Program-made: the position numbers and the translations under genes
From: Sphingobacterium arenae
GTDB lineage: Bacteria; Bacteroidota; Bacteroidia; Sphingobacteriales; Sphingobacteriaceae
DNA: 64,000 nt
Assembly (NCBI RefSeq): GCF_014692505.1
Contig: NZ_JACNYK010000004.1
Span: forward strand, 62,001-126,000
Direction of reading: 5' to 3'
Part shown: piece by piece, positions 54,678 through 64,000 of the stretch
Layout: the number at the start of each line of letters is the position of its first letter
How positions within the stretch are numbered: position 1 is the stretch's first letter
Notes under the pieces: model-generated
Database searches by the model: none
What the model was told of the DNA's origin: nothing
The model's input: the letters and a program-made list of their open reading frames with translations, nothing else

Positions 54678-55664
54678 CTAATCGTCCTTTTCCAATTCTT
54701 CAAACATCTGGCGGTCTTCCGCAGCACCTGTTGTATCGCCTAGTCGGTCTTTCATATCCGCACGATAAGCATATAAATCAGAGTAATAAGGGTTTAATGC
54801 TATTGCCTTTGAGTAATCCTGCAGGGCAGCTTCCCAGTTTCCCATTTTCTCAAAAAGGTCGGCACGTAATGCGTACACGTAAAAATCTTTGGGAAGCAAG
54901 CTTACCAATTTATTGAAATCGAACAACGCCTCTTTATAGAACTTTAAATCAACTAAAAAGCCTCCTCGTTCTTCGTAAATAATGCCGGCTTCTGGTTGAA
55001 TCGCTATGGCTTTATCAAAATCTTCTTTGGCTTTTCCGGGTTCCTGGATAGCTTTGAATAATTTAGCCCGAAACAGATGTGCTTGAAAATGTGTAGGATT
55101 CATGGTTATAGCCTGGTTCAAATCAGACAGTGCTTTGTCGTATCGAAGTAGGCGTATATGTAACGCGCTCTGGTATACGAGCACATCCGCATCGTCCGGA
55201 TGGTTTTGCTGGACGAATGCATACCATTTTAACGCCCGCTCATAATCAAATTGTTGCGTAGCTTCCAAAGCATCACTCAATAGCTGCTTCAATTCCGTAT
55301 CTGGAGATAAAGGCACCTGTTCTGCTGGTCTGTTTTCTACCCATTCTAAAAAGGCTTGATAATTAAAATCTAAGTTTTTGGCTACTTGATAGTCGTAGAA
55401 AGCGCCTTCTTCGTCGCCCAAAACCATATTTAAAATTGATCGGCAAGCATAGAAAAAGGGTTGATCAGGAAATCGTTGAATGGCTTCGGTATATTGCTCC
55501 AAAGCTACTTCCGTCCGGCCATTCCGAAAGGAGGAATAAGCCTCTTGAGCGCTGGCTAATGCTGGATCATCGATCGTTGTGTCTATGGGATCTAGAAAGG
55601 GTAAAGGAAAAAGCTGGGCACTCGCCAGAAGAAAGTATCTGTTGTTTGTTAAAGACATAATCAA
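54678..55664 (-). CDS. TPR-repeat protein
   Basis: A 328-aa protein made mostly of tetratricopeptide repeats from about residue 35 to the end (for example ALSDLNQAITMNPTHFQAHLFRAKLFKAI and ALQDYSKAIALNPYYSDLYAYRADM). The N-terminus has a short hydrophobic stretch (YFLLASAQLFPLPFL) that may be a weak signal. TPRs mediate protein contacts; partner unknown. It starts 9 nt after the NlpC/P60 stop, so the two are likely co-transcribed. Confidence 0.88.
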   Translation of the reverse strand: MIMSLTNNRYFLLASAQLFPLPFLDPIDTTIDDPALASAQEAYSSFRNGRTEVALEQYTEAIQRFPDQPFFYACRSILNMVLGDEEGAFYDYQVAKNLDFNYQAFLEWVENRPAEQVPLSPDTELKQLLSDALEATQQFDYERALKWYAFVQQNHPDDADVLVYQSALHIRLLRYDKALSDLNQAITMNPTHFQAHLFRAKLFKAIQEPGKAKEDFDKAIAIQPEAGIIYEERGGFLVDLKFYKEALFDFNKLVSLLPKDFYVYALRADLFEKMGNWEAALQDYSKAIALNPYYSDLYAYRADMKDRLGDTTGAAEDRQMFEELEKDD

Positions 55665-55673
55665 AAATAGTAA

Positions 55674-56444
55674 TTACCAGAATCTTTTCACAATGCGAAG
55701 CTTATGGGTATACCGGTTTTGGTCCTTGTTATAGATACCTTCTAGATCCATCTTGTCTATCCGCACATTTGCAGATGCATGAAAAATCGTTTCGGTATCC
55801 ATCATAACGCCCACGTGGGTAATCCGTCCTTCATCATTATCAAAGAAAGCAAGATCTCCAGGTTTAATTTCAGATAGGAAATCGACGACTTTTCCTTGTT
55901 CAGCTTGTTGATATGCATCACGTGGCAACTGTAATCCAAAATGGTTATATATCGTTTGGCTGAGTCCTGAACAATCTATTCCTACCTGCGTACGTCCGCC
56001 CCAAAGATACGGACTGTTATGATAATAGTCTATCAGTTGCGGGAATTCCGATTCAAAGTCTGCCACATTGGGTTGTCGCAAATTTCCTTCAATCCGATAT
56101 GGAAAATCGGAATATTGTTGTTGTAAAAGTTGGTTAGGAATTTTAGTCCCGGGAATTAAATCGACTTTCCGATCGTATGAGAAAGCCGTTCCGCCTGTCA
56201 TGTCTACTACGAAATGATGATCTTCCGAAATATTCTTCCACTGATTTTCGGATAGCGATATAAATTGTCCGCGTTGTAACCATCCTTCATAATTCGTATC
56301 GAACAAACGAACGTGAACCCAATCTTTTTCTTCTAAAAGTATTTCAAATTTCTCCGCAAAAAGTACTTGATTCACCATTTCGCTACGGTGTGTATGGGTA
56401 GCCCTTAACGGGATTACGGATAAATTACAGATACCTATGTTCAT
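55674..56444 (-). CDS. NlpC/P60 peptidase with N-terminal SH3-like domains
   Basis: A 256-aa cysteine peptidase. The C-terminal NlpC/P60 domain (about 130-250) has catalytic Cys in IDCSGLSQTIYNHFG and His in RITHVGVMMD. SH3b-like modules (about 5-120) precede it. This architecture is that of dipeptidyl-peptidase VI, which cleaves peptidoglycan peptides. No clear signal peptide; it may act in the cytoplasm on recycled muropeptides. Confidence 0.9.
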   Translation of the reverse strand: MNIGICNLSVIPLRATHTHRSEMVNQVLFAEKFEILLEEKDWVHVRLFDTNYEGWLQRGQFISLSENQWKNISEDHHFVVDMTGGTAFSYDRKVDLIPGTKIPNQLLQQQYSDFPYRIEGNLRQPNVADFESEFPQLIDYYHNSPYLWGGRTQVGIDCSGLSQTIYNHFGLQLPRDAYQQAEQGKVVDFLSEIKPGDLAFFDNDEGRITHVGVMMDTETIFHASANVRIDKMDLEGIYNKDQNRYTHKLRIVKRFW

Positions 56445-56527
56445 ATGAGTTGATTTTTATAAAACAAATAATACAATAACGCTGTTTTATAGGTACGAAT
56501 ATATCACTTTTTATAGAGCTACAAAAA

Positions 56528-56995
56528 ATGAGCACCCATAGATTTAATCGCATACTTTTAGCCGTAGATGATACTCCGTGTACCGCTAAAGCAATTGATT
56601 ACGCGAAAGATTTAGTTCGAGAGTTTCGTTCATCTCTGGCGTTAGTCACTGTCGTTCCGCCGACCTCTCCTGCCAATTATGGTGCAGATCCATTGTTAGG
56701 ACAACAGCCCATCGTGGTACCGGAAGTTTCTGAAATACAACAGGAATCTGCTCAACGATTTTTGGAAAGTATAGCGGCCGACTTTGAGGGTGCCCAGGAA
56801 GTTTTTCTATTTAACGAAGTGGGTAATGTTCGAGACGAAATTCTAAATACCGCTACCGAATGGACAGCAGACCTTATCGTTATGGGATCTAACGGACGGA
56901 CGGGTTTTGAGCATTTTATATCAGGTAGTGTATCCGAATCGGTTATACGAAAAGCAAGTTGCCCTGTATTGGTTATCCCAGGGAAGTGCGACTAA
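56528..56995 (+). CDS. Universal stress protein
   Basis: A 155-aa UspA-fold protein. The N-terminal ILLAVDDTPCTAKAIDYA and the C-terminal nucleotide-binding VMGSNGRTGFEHFISGSVSESVIRKASCPVLVIP (G-x2-G-x9-G[S/T]) are typical of ATP-binding members. Role probably general stress survival. Its stop overlaps the convergent methyltransferase gene by 4 nt. Confidence 0.94.
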   Translation: MSTHRFNRILLAVDDTPCTAKAIDYAKDLVREFRSSLALVTVVPPTSPANYGADPLLGQQPIVVPEVSEIQQESAQRFLESIAADFEGAQEVFLFNEVGNVRDEILNTATEWTADLIVMGSNGRTGFEHFISGSVSESVIRKASCPVLVIPGKCD

Positions 56996-58167
56996 ACTTT
57001 TCGCATACGGGCAGCAAACATGCTGTCCGACTTTCTATCGTACCCTTTAATGATGCCGCCTTCTTCCAATACCAGCCCATGCTTGTCTTCCAGATAACGC
57101 ACGATTTGTTCGTTTTCGGCTTCAAATACCGAACAGGTAATGTACATGAGTGTTCCGTGTGGTTTAAGATAACGAACGACAGTATCCAGAATACGACGTT
57201 GCAACGTAACAAAAAAGTGTATTCGGCTCTCTTCAAATTGGGTAAGCATTTCTGGTGTCCGGCCCCAGGTTCCTGAGCCAGAGCAAGGCGCATCGACGAC
57301 GATACCGTCGAAGGTTTCTCCGTCCATCAGCTGGTCTATTTCCTGCGTTAAGTCCAACACCTTTTTCCGATAGCGTGTTTTAATTTTCGCTTTGGAAAAG
57401 CGAACGTCGAGATTACGTAGGATACTTAATCTTATATCAGAGACTAATAGATCGATCGTAGGACAGCGATTCAACAATAGTAGCGATTTTCCACCGGCTC
57501 CGGCACATGTATCCCACCATTTTTCTCTTGGTTTTGGAACAAGCTCTGCCAAACTTTGTTGCGAAGACAGATCTTGCACTTCAAATAACCCTTCTATCTT
57601 CCTTATTTGCTGCAGTTTACTTCCATTTGGCAAACGATAGGCACCTTCAAAAACCTGTTCAAAAGGAATATTGTTTTCCGCAAGTTCCCGTTCAACGATT
57701 GTTTTATTCTTTTCTGGTACCCGAATAAATAAATCGGGTTGCACTAAATGGCTTAATACAAACTGTTCCTTATCAATAGCTGGCGATAAAGGAGAACTAA
57801 ATGGAAAAAGATGGTTGACAACATCGTAACCCTCCTTTTCTAAGAGAAGCAGTTTTTCGGCTAAAGATGTGGTCATATAGGAAACCCAATCGGGTTGATA
57901 AAGTTCTACAATAGGACTCTGCTGTTCAGATAAAAATTCAGCAACAATAAGCCGGTCGGTACTGGACAAATCTGGCAGGGAACGTCCGAGCCGGAATACA
58001 TTATAGCATAAGCGAGAAGTCATCCGTCTATCGGATGATCCCATCTGTTTGTTTTCTTTAAAAAATCGGGTTAGGAATCGAGCAAAGGGCTCCGTGTTAC
58101 TATAAGCATCTATGGCACGCTGAAAATTCCTCAACTGCTGCTCGACTCGACGCGGATTAACTTCCAT
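56992..58167 (-). CDS. RsmB/NOP2-type rRNA (cytosine-C5) methyltransferase
   Basis: A 391-aa m5C RNA methyltransferase. SAM-binding WWDTCAGAGGKSLLLL (about 214-229), the DAPCSGSGTWGR motif (release Cys) and the TCSVFEAENE motif (nucleophile Cys) are visible. An N-terminal NusB-like region (about 1-130) with RRVEQQLRNFQRAI matches RsmB. It starts 1 nt after the substrate-binding-like lipoprotein gene on the same strand. Confidence 0.92.
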   Translation of the reverse strand: MEVNPRRVEQQLRNFQRAIDAYSNTEPFARFLTRFFKENKQMGSSDRRMTSRLCYNVFRLGRSLPDLSSTDRLIVAEFLSEQQSPIVELYQPDWVSYMTTSLAEKLLLLEKEGYDVVNHLFPFSSPLSPAIDKEQFVLSHLVQPDLFIRVPEKNKTIVERELAENNIPFEQVFEGAYRLPNGSKLQQIRKIEGLFEVQDLSSQQSLAELVPKPREKWWDTCAGAGGKSLLLLNRCPTIDLLVSDIRLSILRNLDVRFSKAKIKTRYRKKVLDLTQEIDQLMDGETFDGIVVDAPCSGSGTWGRTPEMLTQFEESRIHFFVTLQRRILDTVVRYLKPHGTLMYITCSVFEAENEQIVRYLEDKHGLVLEEGGIIKGYDRKSDSMFAARMRKV

Positions 58168-58168
58168 A

Positions 58169-59452
58169 TCACTTTAACTGAAAAGACGAGCCTTGATAAC
58201 TTTTAAACGAAACAGCCTGATTTACAAAACCCCAACTTTCGTTATAATCGAATGAATAGGTGCTAAATAAACCCTCGAATTTTTCTTTTGTGATGTATTC
58301 TGGATAATCGTCGCCATATTTCGCAAGTAAATTTCCAAAATACTTTGCGGCATCGTACCCCTTATAGGAATAATCCGAAGGGTTAACACCGTATAAAGAA
58401 TAGTATTGATCTTTAAATTCTTTCGCTCCTCTTGCCCACGTTTTCATATGGCTCTCTGTGGTAATAACAGGTTGAAAATCTCCAAAACGCTCATAAATGC
58501 TAAAATCTATACGATCCCACAAAGGGTGTCCGTATACGCGAAACATATAAAATTCTTCTGAAGATTTTATTTCTAAATTGCTTAAAAAGGATCGTAATTG
58601 AAATCTATCGGTCGTACCGGCGACTACCAAGTTAGTACCTGTTAAACTAATCTCCTGATTTAATTGGGGGATCGACGATACGGAACGAACCTGAACAGAC
58701 GAATTTGCTTTTTTCAGCTCTGACAAGAAGCCGTTTAGAAACTGTCTTCCGTCATTGTCGGATGTATTATAGATGATGACTACATCGCCCGTTTTGTAAT
58801 CTCTTGCCACGCGCACTGCCATAGCTTTCGTATGCACATCTATAGAGGGTGTTAAGGAAACCAAATTTGGTAAATTAAATTCCTGTGCTTTTGTGGCAGC
58901 AAGGGGATTTACTTGCAACACGCTCTTATTCAACCGATGTGTTCCAAAGGTAGTAATTTCTTTCGGGAACACGGGCCCAATAATAAGTGCAGCGTTTGCT
59001 ATTTCCTCCGATTTTGCGATAGATTGGTTATGTATTTCGTTGTCTCGCGAATCCACTACATGAAGGGAAAAAGATCTTCCTTTCTGCGCCAACTCATCTA
59101 GCCCCAATTGAAAACCTTGGTAGAAATCCAACGCTATAGCCGAACGATTAACATCTTCTTTGGATAACGCATTTGGAGATATCTTATTTAACTGAAAAGG
59201 TAATACCAGCGCTACACTGTTTCTTGCTGCTTCTGCTCGGCGCGCATCTTCTACTTTTTCTTCCTTATCCTCAATTTCTGGCCTCTCTTTTTTTGGAAGC
59301 GTGCTTCCTATATTTCCTCCGCTGTGATCTGGTGATTTTAAGACTCTAGTTTTAGGCGAACAAGCTCCCAGAAAGAGGAATAACCCTAAAATTAATACAA
59401 ATAATAGTCTATTCCCACTCGATGGTAGCTGGTGGCTTTGAACTGATATCAT
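58169..59452 (-). CDS. Periplasmic-binding-fold (LppC/Leu-binding type) lipoprotein
   Basis: A 427-aa lipoprotein. The signal [16 protein letters not shown] ends in a lipobox, then a Lys/Glu-rich linker and a type 1 periplasmic-binding fold (about 95-425) with VALVLPFQL and [13 protein letters not shown]. Such proteins resemble amino-acid-binding components and LpoA-type activators. I start it at the ATG at 59452, inside guaA; it overlaps the guaA end by 44 nt. ATGs at 59494 and 59479 are also possible. No ABC partner is adjacent, so it is probably not a transporter component. Confidence 0.78.
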   Translation of the reverse strand: MISVQSHQLPSSGNRLLFVLILGLFLFLGACSPKTRVLKSPDHSGGNIGSTLPKKERPEIEDKEEKVEDARRAEAARNSVALVLPFQLNKISPNALSKEDVNRSAIALDFYQGFQLGLDELAQKGRSFSLHVVDSRDNEIHNQSIAKSEEIANAALIIGPVFPKEITTFGTHRLNKSVLQVNPLAATKAQEFNLPNLVSLTPSIDVHTKAMAVRVARDYKTGDVVIIYNTSDNDGRQFLNGFLSELKKANSSVQVRSVSSIPQLNQEISLTGTNLVVAGTTDRFQLRSFLSNLEIKSSEEFYMFRVYGHPLWDRIDFSIYERFGDFQPVITTESHMKTWARGAKEFKDQYYSLYGVNPSDYSYKGYDAAKYFGNLLAKYGDDYPEYITKEKFEGLFSTYSFDYNESWGFVNQAVSFKSYQGSSFQLK

Positions 59453-60959
59453 AGACAACTCGATTGATTCCTTTAACATGATTGATGATTTCATTTGAAA
59501 TTTTTGCTAACAAATCGTATGGCAAGTGAATCCAATCGGCCGTCATTCCGTCCAATGAACCCACCGCACGTAAAGCTACCACATGCTCATAGGTACGTTC
59601 ATCGCCCATGACGCCTACAGACTGCACGGGTAGAAAAATCGTTCCTGCCTGCCATACCCTATCATACCATCCCGCTTCCTTTAGGTTACGGATATAGATG
59701 TCATCAGCTTCCTGCAAAATTCGTACCTTTTCTTCCGTAATGTCGCCCAACACCCGAATGGCAAGCCCGGGGCCTGGAAATGGGTGGCGCCCTAAGATAT
59801 TCGGATCAATATCCAGGGTCTTTCCCACGCGACGCACCTCATCTTTGAATAGGGCCTTCAGCGGCTCTACCACCTTCAGCTTCATAAAATCAGGTAAACC
59901 ACCGACGTTATGGTGTGATTTAATCGTTGCCGATGGCCCCTTCACTGAAATCGATTCGATAACATCGGGATAAATGGTTCCTTGACCCAACCATTTTGCT
60001 TCTATGCCCTCGGGTAATTCATGTTGAATATCTTTAGAGGCCTGATCGAACACGTCAATAAAAGATGCACCTATTATTTTCCTTTTTTGTTCTGGTTCTG
60101 AAACGCCTGCTAAACGTCCAAAAAATAATTCCTTGGCGTTGATACCTTTGATATTCAGCCCCATATTTTTGTAGGAGTCCAATACTTGTTCGTATTCATT
60201 TTTACGAAGTAAGCCATGATCCACGAAAATACAATGTAAGTTTTTTCCAATAGCTTGGTGTAACAATACGGCTGCCACCGTCGAATCTACCCCTCCTGAC
60301 AACGCCATGATGACGTGATCGTCTCCTAATTGCGCTTTTAGTTCGGCTACTGTTGTTTCTACGAAGGTATCTGGAGTCCAATCTTGTGAACATCCACATA
60401 TATCGACCACAAAATTCTTTAACAAGACTTGTCCATCGGTACTATGCGTTACCTCTGGATGAAACTGGATTCCAAATGTACGCGTGCCTTCGATTTCGTA
60501 CGCAGCCACACGTACTTTGTCCGTACTGGCAATAATTTTAAAATTGGAAGGGATTTCTTTAATAGTATCTCCATGGGACATCCACACCTGTGATTGCACC
60601 GGGACTCCTTTCAAGAGGGCATTTTCCTGATCCACGAATTGCAGATTTGCCCGACCGTATTCCCGGATTTCAGAGGGTAACACGTCTCCTCCCGATTGCT
60701 GTGCTAAATATTGTGCGCCATAACATACCGCTAATAACGGAAACCGGTCTTGAATGTCGATATAGTCGACTTGAGGTGCATCCTCTTGCCTAACAGAATA
60801 CGGACTGCCGGAAAAGATAACTCCTTTTACTTCCTCATCGAATTCAGGTAGGTTGTTATAAGGATGAATTTCGCAATAAACGTTAAGCTCACGAACACGG
60901 CGTGCTATTAGCTGTGTATATTGCGAGCCAAAATCAAGAATGATAATTTTTTCGGACAT
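59409..60959 (-). CDS. guaA: GMP synthase (glutamine-hydrolysing)
   Basis: A 516-aa enzyme converting XMP to GMP. N-terminal class I glutamine amidotransferase with nucleophile Cys in [11 protein letters not shown] (about 76-86) and the His/Glu pair in [11 protein letters not shown]. The PP-loop ATPase is [15 protein letters not shown] (about 220-234), and the C-terminal dimer domain has the usual [12 protein letters not shown] and [18 protein letters not shown] end. Promoter -7 box TAACTTTG at 60971-60964. Confidence 0.98.
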   Translation of the reverse strand: MSEKIIILDFGSQYTQLIARRVRELNVYCEIHPYNNLPEFDEEVKGVIFSGSPYSVRQEDAPQVDYIDIQDRFPLLAVCYGAQYLAQQSGGDVLPSEIREYGRANLQFVDQENALLKGVPVQSQVWMSHGDTIKEIPSNFKIIASTDKVRVAAYEIEGTRTFGIQFHPEVTHSTDGQVLLKNFVVDICGCSQDWTPDTFVETTVAELKAQLGDDHVIMALSGGVDSTVAAVLLHQAIGKNLHCIFVDHGLLRKNEYEQVLDSYKNMGLNIKGINAKELFFGRLAGVSEPEQKRKIIGASFIDVFDQASKDIQHELPEGIEAKWLGQGTIYPDVIESISVKGPSATIKSHHNVGGLPDFMKLKVVEPLKALFKDEVRRVGKTLDIDPNILGRHPFPGPGLAIRVLGDITEEKVRILQEADDIYIRNLKEAGWYDRVWQAGTIFLPVQSVGVMGDERTYEHVVALRAVGSLDGMTADWIHLPYDLLAKISNEIINHVKGINRVVYDISSKPPATIEWE

Positions 60960-60963
60960 GGCG

Positions 60964-60971
60964 CAAAGTTA
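60964..60971 (-). promoter_or_regulatory. -7 box upstream of guaA
   Basis: TAACTTTG on the minus strand fits TAnnTTTG and lies only 4 nt before the guaA ATG. Transcription would then start at or very near the start codon, giving a leaderless or very short-leader mRNA. Confidence 0.45.
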
Positions 60972-61012
60972 CATATTCGCCTTGTATTTTTAACGATTTT
61001 AATTGATTTCCT

Positions 61013-61519
61013 TTAACGGCCTAATAACACTAATTCGGCATCGGAATACATCTTCGCCCCTTTCAAATAGGTATAGATAAGTTGTTTGGTTTCTTGGTCT
61101 TTTAATTTATACAAATTGTCCACTAAAAAATCTTTATCTTCTTCTATGTTAGCTTTATATCCTAAATAAGCTGGAATGTAATACTGGATACATAAGCGGA
61201 TATATCGTAATTCTATTTCGTTTGGATTGTCGGCTATTTCTTCCTCTAGCATTTTCTTACCGCTTTTGAAATAGCCCATTTTTTTAAACGGATTCCCTGT
61301 GTGTTTTGCCATGAACATGTGGTAGGCTGCTTCATAACCTCGCTCTACTGGGCAATCTGCATATTCCTCTAACATTTCGAGATGCTTTGTACATGTCGAT
61401 TCGTCCTTATGACCAATTTTAAAATCTTTTCTGATTTCTTTCAGGGAAAGTTTTTGTCCGAATAACGTCGTCGTTACCAACATTTGAAACAGCACGACGT
61501 AAAAACATTTTCTCATCAT
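61013..61519 (-). CDS. Small exported protein of unknown function
   Basis: A 168-aa protein with a signal peptide (1-21, ending LFGQ). The mature part is helical and Lys/Glu/Tyr-rich, with a Cys pair (Cys43 and Cys56 region, STCTKHL and ADCPVERG) that could form a disulfide, and TPR-like helices in NEIELRYIRLCIQYYIPAYLG. I do not recognise a named family. It starts downstream of a terminator on the same strand, so it is its own unit. Confidence 0.75.
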   Translation of the reverse strand: MMRKCFYVVLFQMLVTTTLFGQKLSLKEIRKDFKIGHKDESTCTKHLEMLEEYADCPVERGYEAAYHMFMAKHTGNPFKKMGYFKSGKKMLEEEIADNPNEIELRYIRLCIQYYIPAYLGYKANIEEDKDFLVDNLYKLKDQETKQLIYTYLKGAKMYSDAELVLLGR

Positions 61520-61553
61520 AAGCCTTACGCATTGGTTATACTGTATATCTTTA

Positions 61554-61587
61554 CAAAAAATAAGCCAATCTCCCTTCCGATTGGCTT
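61554..61587 (-). terminator. Intrinsic terminator after the phosphodiesterase gene
   Basis: On the minus strand AAGCCAATC pairs with GATTGGCTT (61587-61579 and 61570-61562), followed by ATTTTTTG. It ends the transcript of the gene at 61681-62508. Confidence 0.8.
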
Positions 61588-61680
61588 AACAAGTTACCAT
61601 ATAAAACGGTAAGCTGCAACACTTTTGGTTGATTTTTTCCCCTATCGGAAAAAGGACTTACGGATTGATGCTTCGCCACC

Positions 61681-62508
61681 CTATTTTATAGTAATCCAGG
61701 GAGCATTCTCTTTCACCCATGTCATCACCTCCACGGGAACATCCGTACACAGACCATCAGGTTCAAGCATCACACCAAGAAGGAAGTCTTCCACATTACG
61801 GCCTGGCCATAAGGTTATCTTGAACCCCTCTTTTCTGGCCTTTTTTACCATATCCCTCGTCGTGCCTTCCAGCCGACAACCTATCCGGCTAATGTCCAGT
61901 TTGTTGGCTTCCGCCATAAGATCTTCAGACAGACCTTCCGATTTAAGCAATACTAAGTTAGCTTCTGCGTGGTTCGTCTTGAGATAGCGCAATGGTCTTT
62001 TATCAAATGATGTCAGCACATAATCAGATCCCTGCGGAATGGACTTATATACTTTACTATACACTTGGTCACAGTAATATTTTAGCGTTTCCTCGTCATA
62101 CTCCGGCTTTTGGGTCTTCATTTCAAACTCGATATACAGCCCTGGTTTGTCCTTAAAGAAAGCTACTGCTTCCTCCAATGTAGGAATAGGATTACCTTTT
62201 AATGTCCGCCGTTCCTTAACCTCCTTCAGTGTCAAGTCCTCTATAGGCCTATCGATACCCACGGTCCTCTTCATGCTCGGATCATGTATAAGCACAAGAT
62301 GTTTATCTTTGGTAAGCCGGATATCCAGTTCGAAACCTCTCGCTCCCTGCTTATAAGATTCTTGAAAGGCGTACATGGTGTTTTCATCGTATTCGTAAGC
62401 ACCGCCCCTATGCGCAAAAATTTTAACTTCTTTTTGTTGCGCAAACGAATTGGAAGGATGAAAAGAAGTCATAATCAATAAAAGAAAGACAAAATGAAGA
62501 TATTTCAT
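61681..62508 (-). CDS. Glycerophosphodiester phosphodiesterase
   Basis: A 275-aa exported enzyme cleaving glycerophosphodiesters to glycerol 3-phosphate and an alcohol. After a signal peptide (1-23, ending SFAQ), the GDPD TIM barrel shows IFAHRGGAYEYDENTMYAF (catalytic His and Glu) and FELDIRLTKDKHLVLIHDPSMKRTVG (metal ligands Glu, Asp, second His). I use the ATG at 62508, which begins the signal peptide. It lies 52 nt after the oxidoreductase gene on the same strand. Confidence 0.93.
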   Translation of the reverse strand: MKYLHFVFLLLIMTSFHPSNSFAQQKEVKIFAHRGGAYEYDENTMYAFQESYKQGARGFELDIRLTKDKHLVLIHDPSMKRTVGIDRPIEDLTLKEVKERRTLKGNPIPTLEEAVAFFKDKPGLYIEFEMKTQKPEYDEETLKYYCDQVYSKVYKSIPQGSDYVLTSFDKRPLRYLKTNHAEANLVLLKSEGLSEDLMAEANKLDISRIGCRLEGTTRDMVKKARKEGFKITLWPGRNVEDFLLGVMLEPDGLCTDVPVEVMTWVKENAPWITIK

Positions 62509-62560
62509 ATTAATAACATATTTATTTGTTGTAGTATAGGATATTGGCTGCAACGTCAGC

Positions 62561-64000
62561 TTATTTAGATATTCCTAATACTTGTTCCTGTTTTATCAGC
62601 TCGCTTCTCAGTTTATCGTAATCAATGTTTTGAACAGTTGCTTTTTGATCAATAGCATGGACAGCTGCCACGGCAGCACTTTGCCCTAAAATCATAAACA
62701 CAGGCTCCATTCTAATAGATCCAAAGGCGATATGGGATGCCGACAACGAAACCGGCACCAATAAATTTGTACATTCTTTCGATTTGGGCAATATGGCTCG
62801 ATAAGATATCGGGTAAGGTGGAAATTTACCCACTTCCACATTTCCTTCATTTTTCACCATTCCGTTTACAACAATACGCTGTACGTTATGACTGTCCATC
62901 GTATAAGCCGCCATACCGATCGGATCGGTGATTACTTCTTTTCCTCTACAATTGTGCTCTGTCATAATATATTCTCCGATCATCCGTCTGCCCTCACGCA
63001 CATACAATTGTGGCGTAAAATGTCCGTGCTCGACATATTCGTCTTTCGGATACCCCCAGTTTTTCACAAAGTCCTGCAGCTCTTTTGGGACGCGTTCGTC
63101 CGTTTGATAGAAATAAAGCAAACCTTTTACATGCGCCACGTGTTCATCGAATATTCTCTTTCGTTCTTCGAAGCTTGCCTCGGGCCAGTTATGGTTCGCA
63201 CCAATTAGATTAGTCGAAAATGCTCCACGGTTGTTAATATCCGTTTTGCGGTTCGGCATCCGGCTCCAAATAAAATAATTATTGATTTTGCGATCCCTAG
63301 GCTGTGCTTCGAATAGGCGTACCAAAAGCTCGTATTTCTTGGGGTCATATCCTTCCGGTTTCGTTATCGGAATCATATTCTCAGCACTATCGGTCAAACA
63401 GATCCGAAAATTATAAGCCTGAACCAGCTTATCTCCTGTACCGGTGGGATTCGGTTGTCCGCTGCTTATTCCCGGCAAGAGCCCGCTCGATGGATTCTCA
63501 GGAACAATATACGGACTTACGCCGTTGGGAAACTGATGATAACCGGATTGCTTCCGGTATGCTGCTAATTGATATCCATTTAATGTCTCCTCATAAACAC
63601 TATTGTCTTCTCTTCCCACCGCATATGACACCCCTGCCATAGCGAAAAGATCACCTTCGTATGTACAGTCCAAAAAAACCTGTGCTTCAATTCGTTGTGT
63701 TGTTTTATCGGAACCATAGGTATCGGCTAAATCAACCGATCTAATTTGTGCTTTTTTCTTATTTACCTTTTTTATACGCTGGTTATAAATAACCGGGATA
63801 TCCGCTGTTTGGATGTAAGTTTCAAAAATTCTCTTCGCTTCTTTCGGTTCAAATTTCCAGGATTCATCCTGGCCATATACTTCACCTAATTGCTTGTAGA
63901 ATTCCCGTGATAATCCACCAATGGCATTTTTATTTCCAATATCCGTCTGGCCTAAGCCTCCGGATGACAATCCACCAATATGGCCGTCCGGCGATATCAC
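62561..64000 (-). CDS. FAD-dependent oxidoreductase (partial, 5' end outside window)
   Basis: The last 479 residues of an FAD-dependent protein of the PF12831-type family. The FAD-binding N-terminus lies beyond the window end. The visible part has GGLSSGGLGQTDIG, FLDCTYEGDLFAMAGVSYAVGRED, the REGRRMIGEYIMTEHNCRG patch and a C-terminal FMILGQSAAVAAVHAID typical of the FAD-binding C-terminus. Such proteins are often found with glycan-degradation genes. Substrate unknown. Confidence 0.88.
   Translation of the reverse strand: MISPDGHIGGLSSGGLGQTDIGNKNAIGGLSREFYKQLGEVYGQDESWKFEPKEAKRIFETYIQTADIPVIYNQRIKKVNKKKAQIRSVDLADTYGSDKTTQRIEAQVFLDCTYEGDLFAMAGVSYAVGREDNSVYEETLNGYQLAAYRKQSGYHQFPNGVSPYIVPENPSSGLLPGISSGQPNPTGTGDKLVQAYNFRICLTDSAENMIPITKPEGYDPKKYELLVRLFEAQPRDRKINNYFIWSRMPNRKTDINNRGAFSTNLIGANHNWPEASFEERKRIFDEHVAHVKGLLYFYQTDERVPKELQDFVKNWGYPKDEYVEHGHFTPQLYVREGRRMIGEYIMTEHNCRGKEVITDPIGMAAYTMDSHNVQRIVVNGMVKNEGNVEVGKFPPYPISYRAILPKSKECTNLLVPVSLSASHIAFGSIRMEPVFMILGQSAAVAAVHAIDQKATVQNIDYDKLRSELIKQEQVLGISK

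Overview
The window comes from a member of the Bacteroidota, most likely family Sphingobacteriaceae or a close relative. The evidence is the TAnnTTTG-type promoters (for example upstream of the tRNA-Ser, ychF, coaA and guaA), the many lipoproteins and TonB-type outer-membrane proteins, the DUF4296 and DUF5916 proteins typical of that phylum, and a moderately AT-rich composition. No phage genes, transposases, integrases or CRISPR arrays were seen.

Region 1 (28-16307, all minus strand) is a compact nickel and urease locus and the most interesting part. It has three transcription units. The first is a two-component system: an OmpR-type response regulator at 16307-15627 followed by a sensor kinase at 15637-14264. 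The second is a long urease operon at 14178-5942, in the order OprP-type porin, ureA, ureB, ureC, ureE, ureF, ureG, ureD, hypA, hypB and a second ureE. The third is a metal-chelate uptake operon at 5571-28: periplasmic binding lipoprotein, FecCD permease, ATPase, GNAT acetyltransferase and TonB-dependent receptor. The second and third units are each preceded by the same 69-nt element (5601-5669 and 14195-14263, 55/69 identical without gaps). It contains four degenerate 11-nt direct repeats ending at a shared TATACTTG -7 box. This is the layout expected for an OmpR/PhoB-family activator, and the adjacent response regulator is the obvious candidate. The urease alpha subunit carries a 50-residue N-terminal extension with a twin-arginine signal-like sequence (NRRDWIK plus a hydrophobic stretch), which raises the possibility of an exported urease. 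UreD has a long Lys/Ala/Thr tail, there are two UreE proteins, and HypA/HypB occur without any hydrogenase.

Region 2 (16587-32165) is mostly housekeeping: FabH, an unknown lipoprotein, a SulP transporter, a candidate small RNA at about 20243-20307, a PQQ-type sugar dehydrogenase, an MFS transporter, RecR, a LOG-family protein, MgtC-like protein, MutS2 with a DUF4296 lipoprotein, a PLP-binding YggS protein, a DUF3298-type lipoprotein, aspartokinase and a THUMP-like methyltransferase.

Region 3 (32352-46660) holds a large DUF5916 outer-membrane protein, aconitase, ribulose-phosphate epimerase, a 7TM-HD (PgpH-like) protein, tRNA-Ser(GCU) followed by a perfect 117-bp direct repeat that includes the tRNA 3' end, an MTA/futalosine-type nucleosidase, DUF202, GNAT, patatin, a SpmA/SpmB-type membrane protein, methylglyoxal synthase, OsmC and pantothenate kinase.

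Region 4 (46662-64000) holds MscS, AccA, a polysaccharide deacetylase, a basic exported protein, YchF, TauE/SafE, DUF72, MFS, TPR, NlpC/P60, UspA, an RsmB-like methyltransferase, a substrate-binding-like lipoprotein overlapping guaA, a small exported protein, a glycerophosphodiester phosphodiesterase and an FAD-dependent oxidoreductase cut by the window end.
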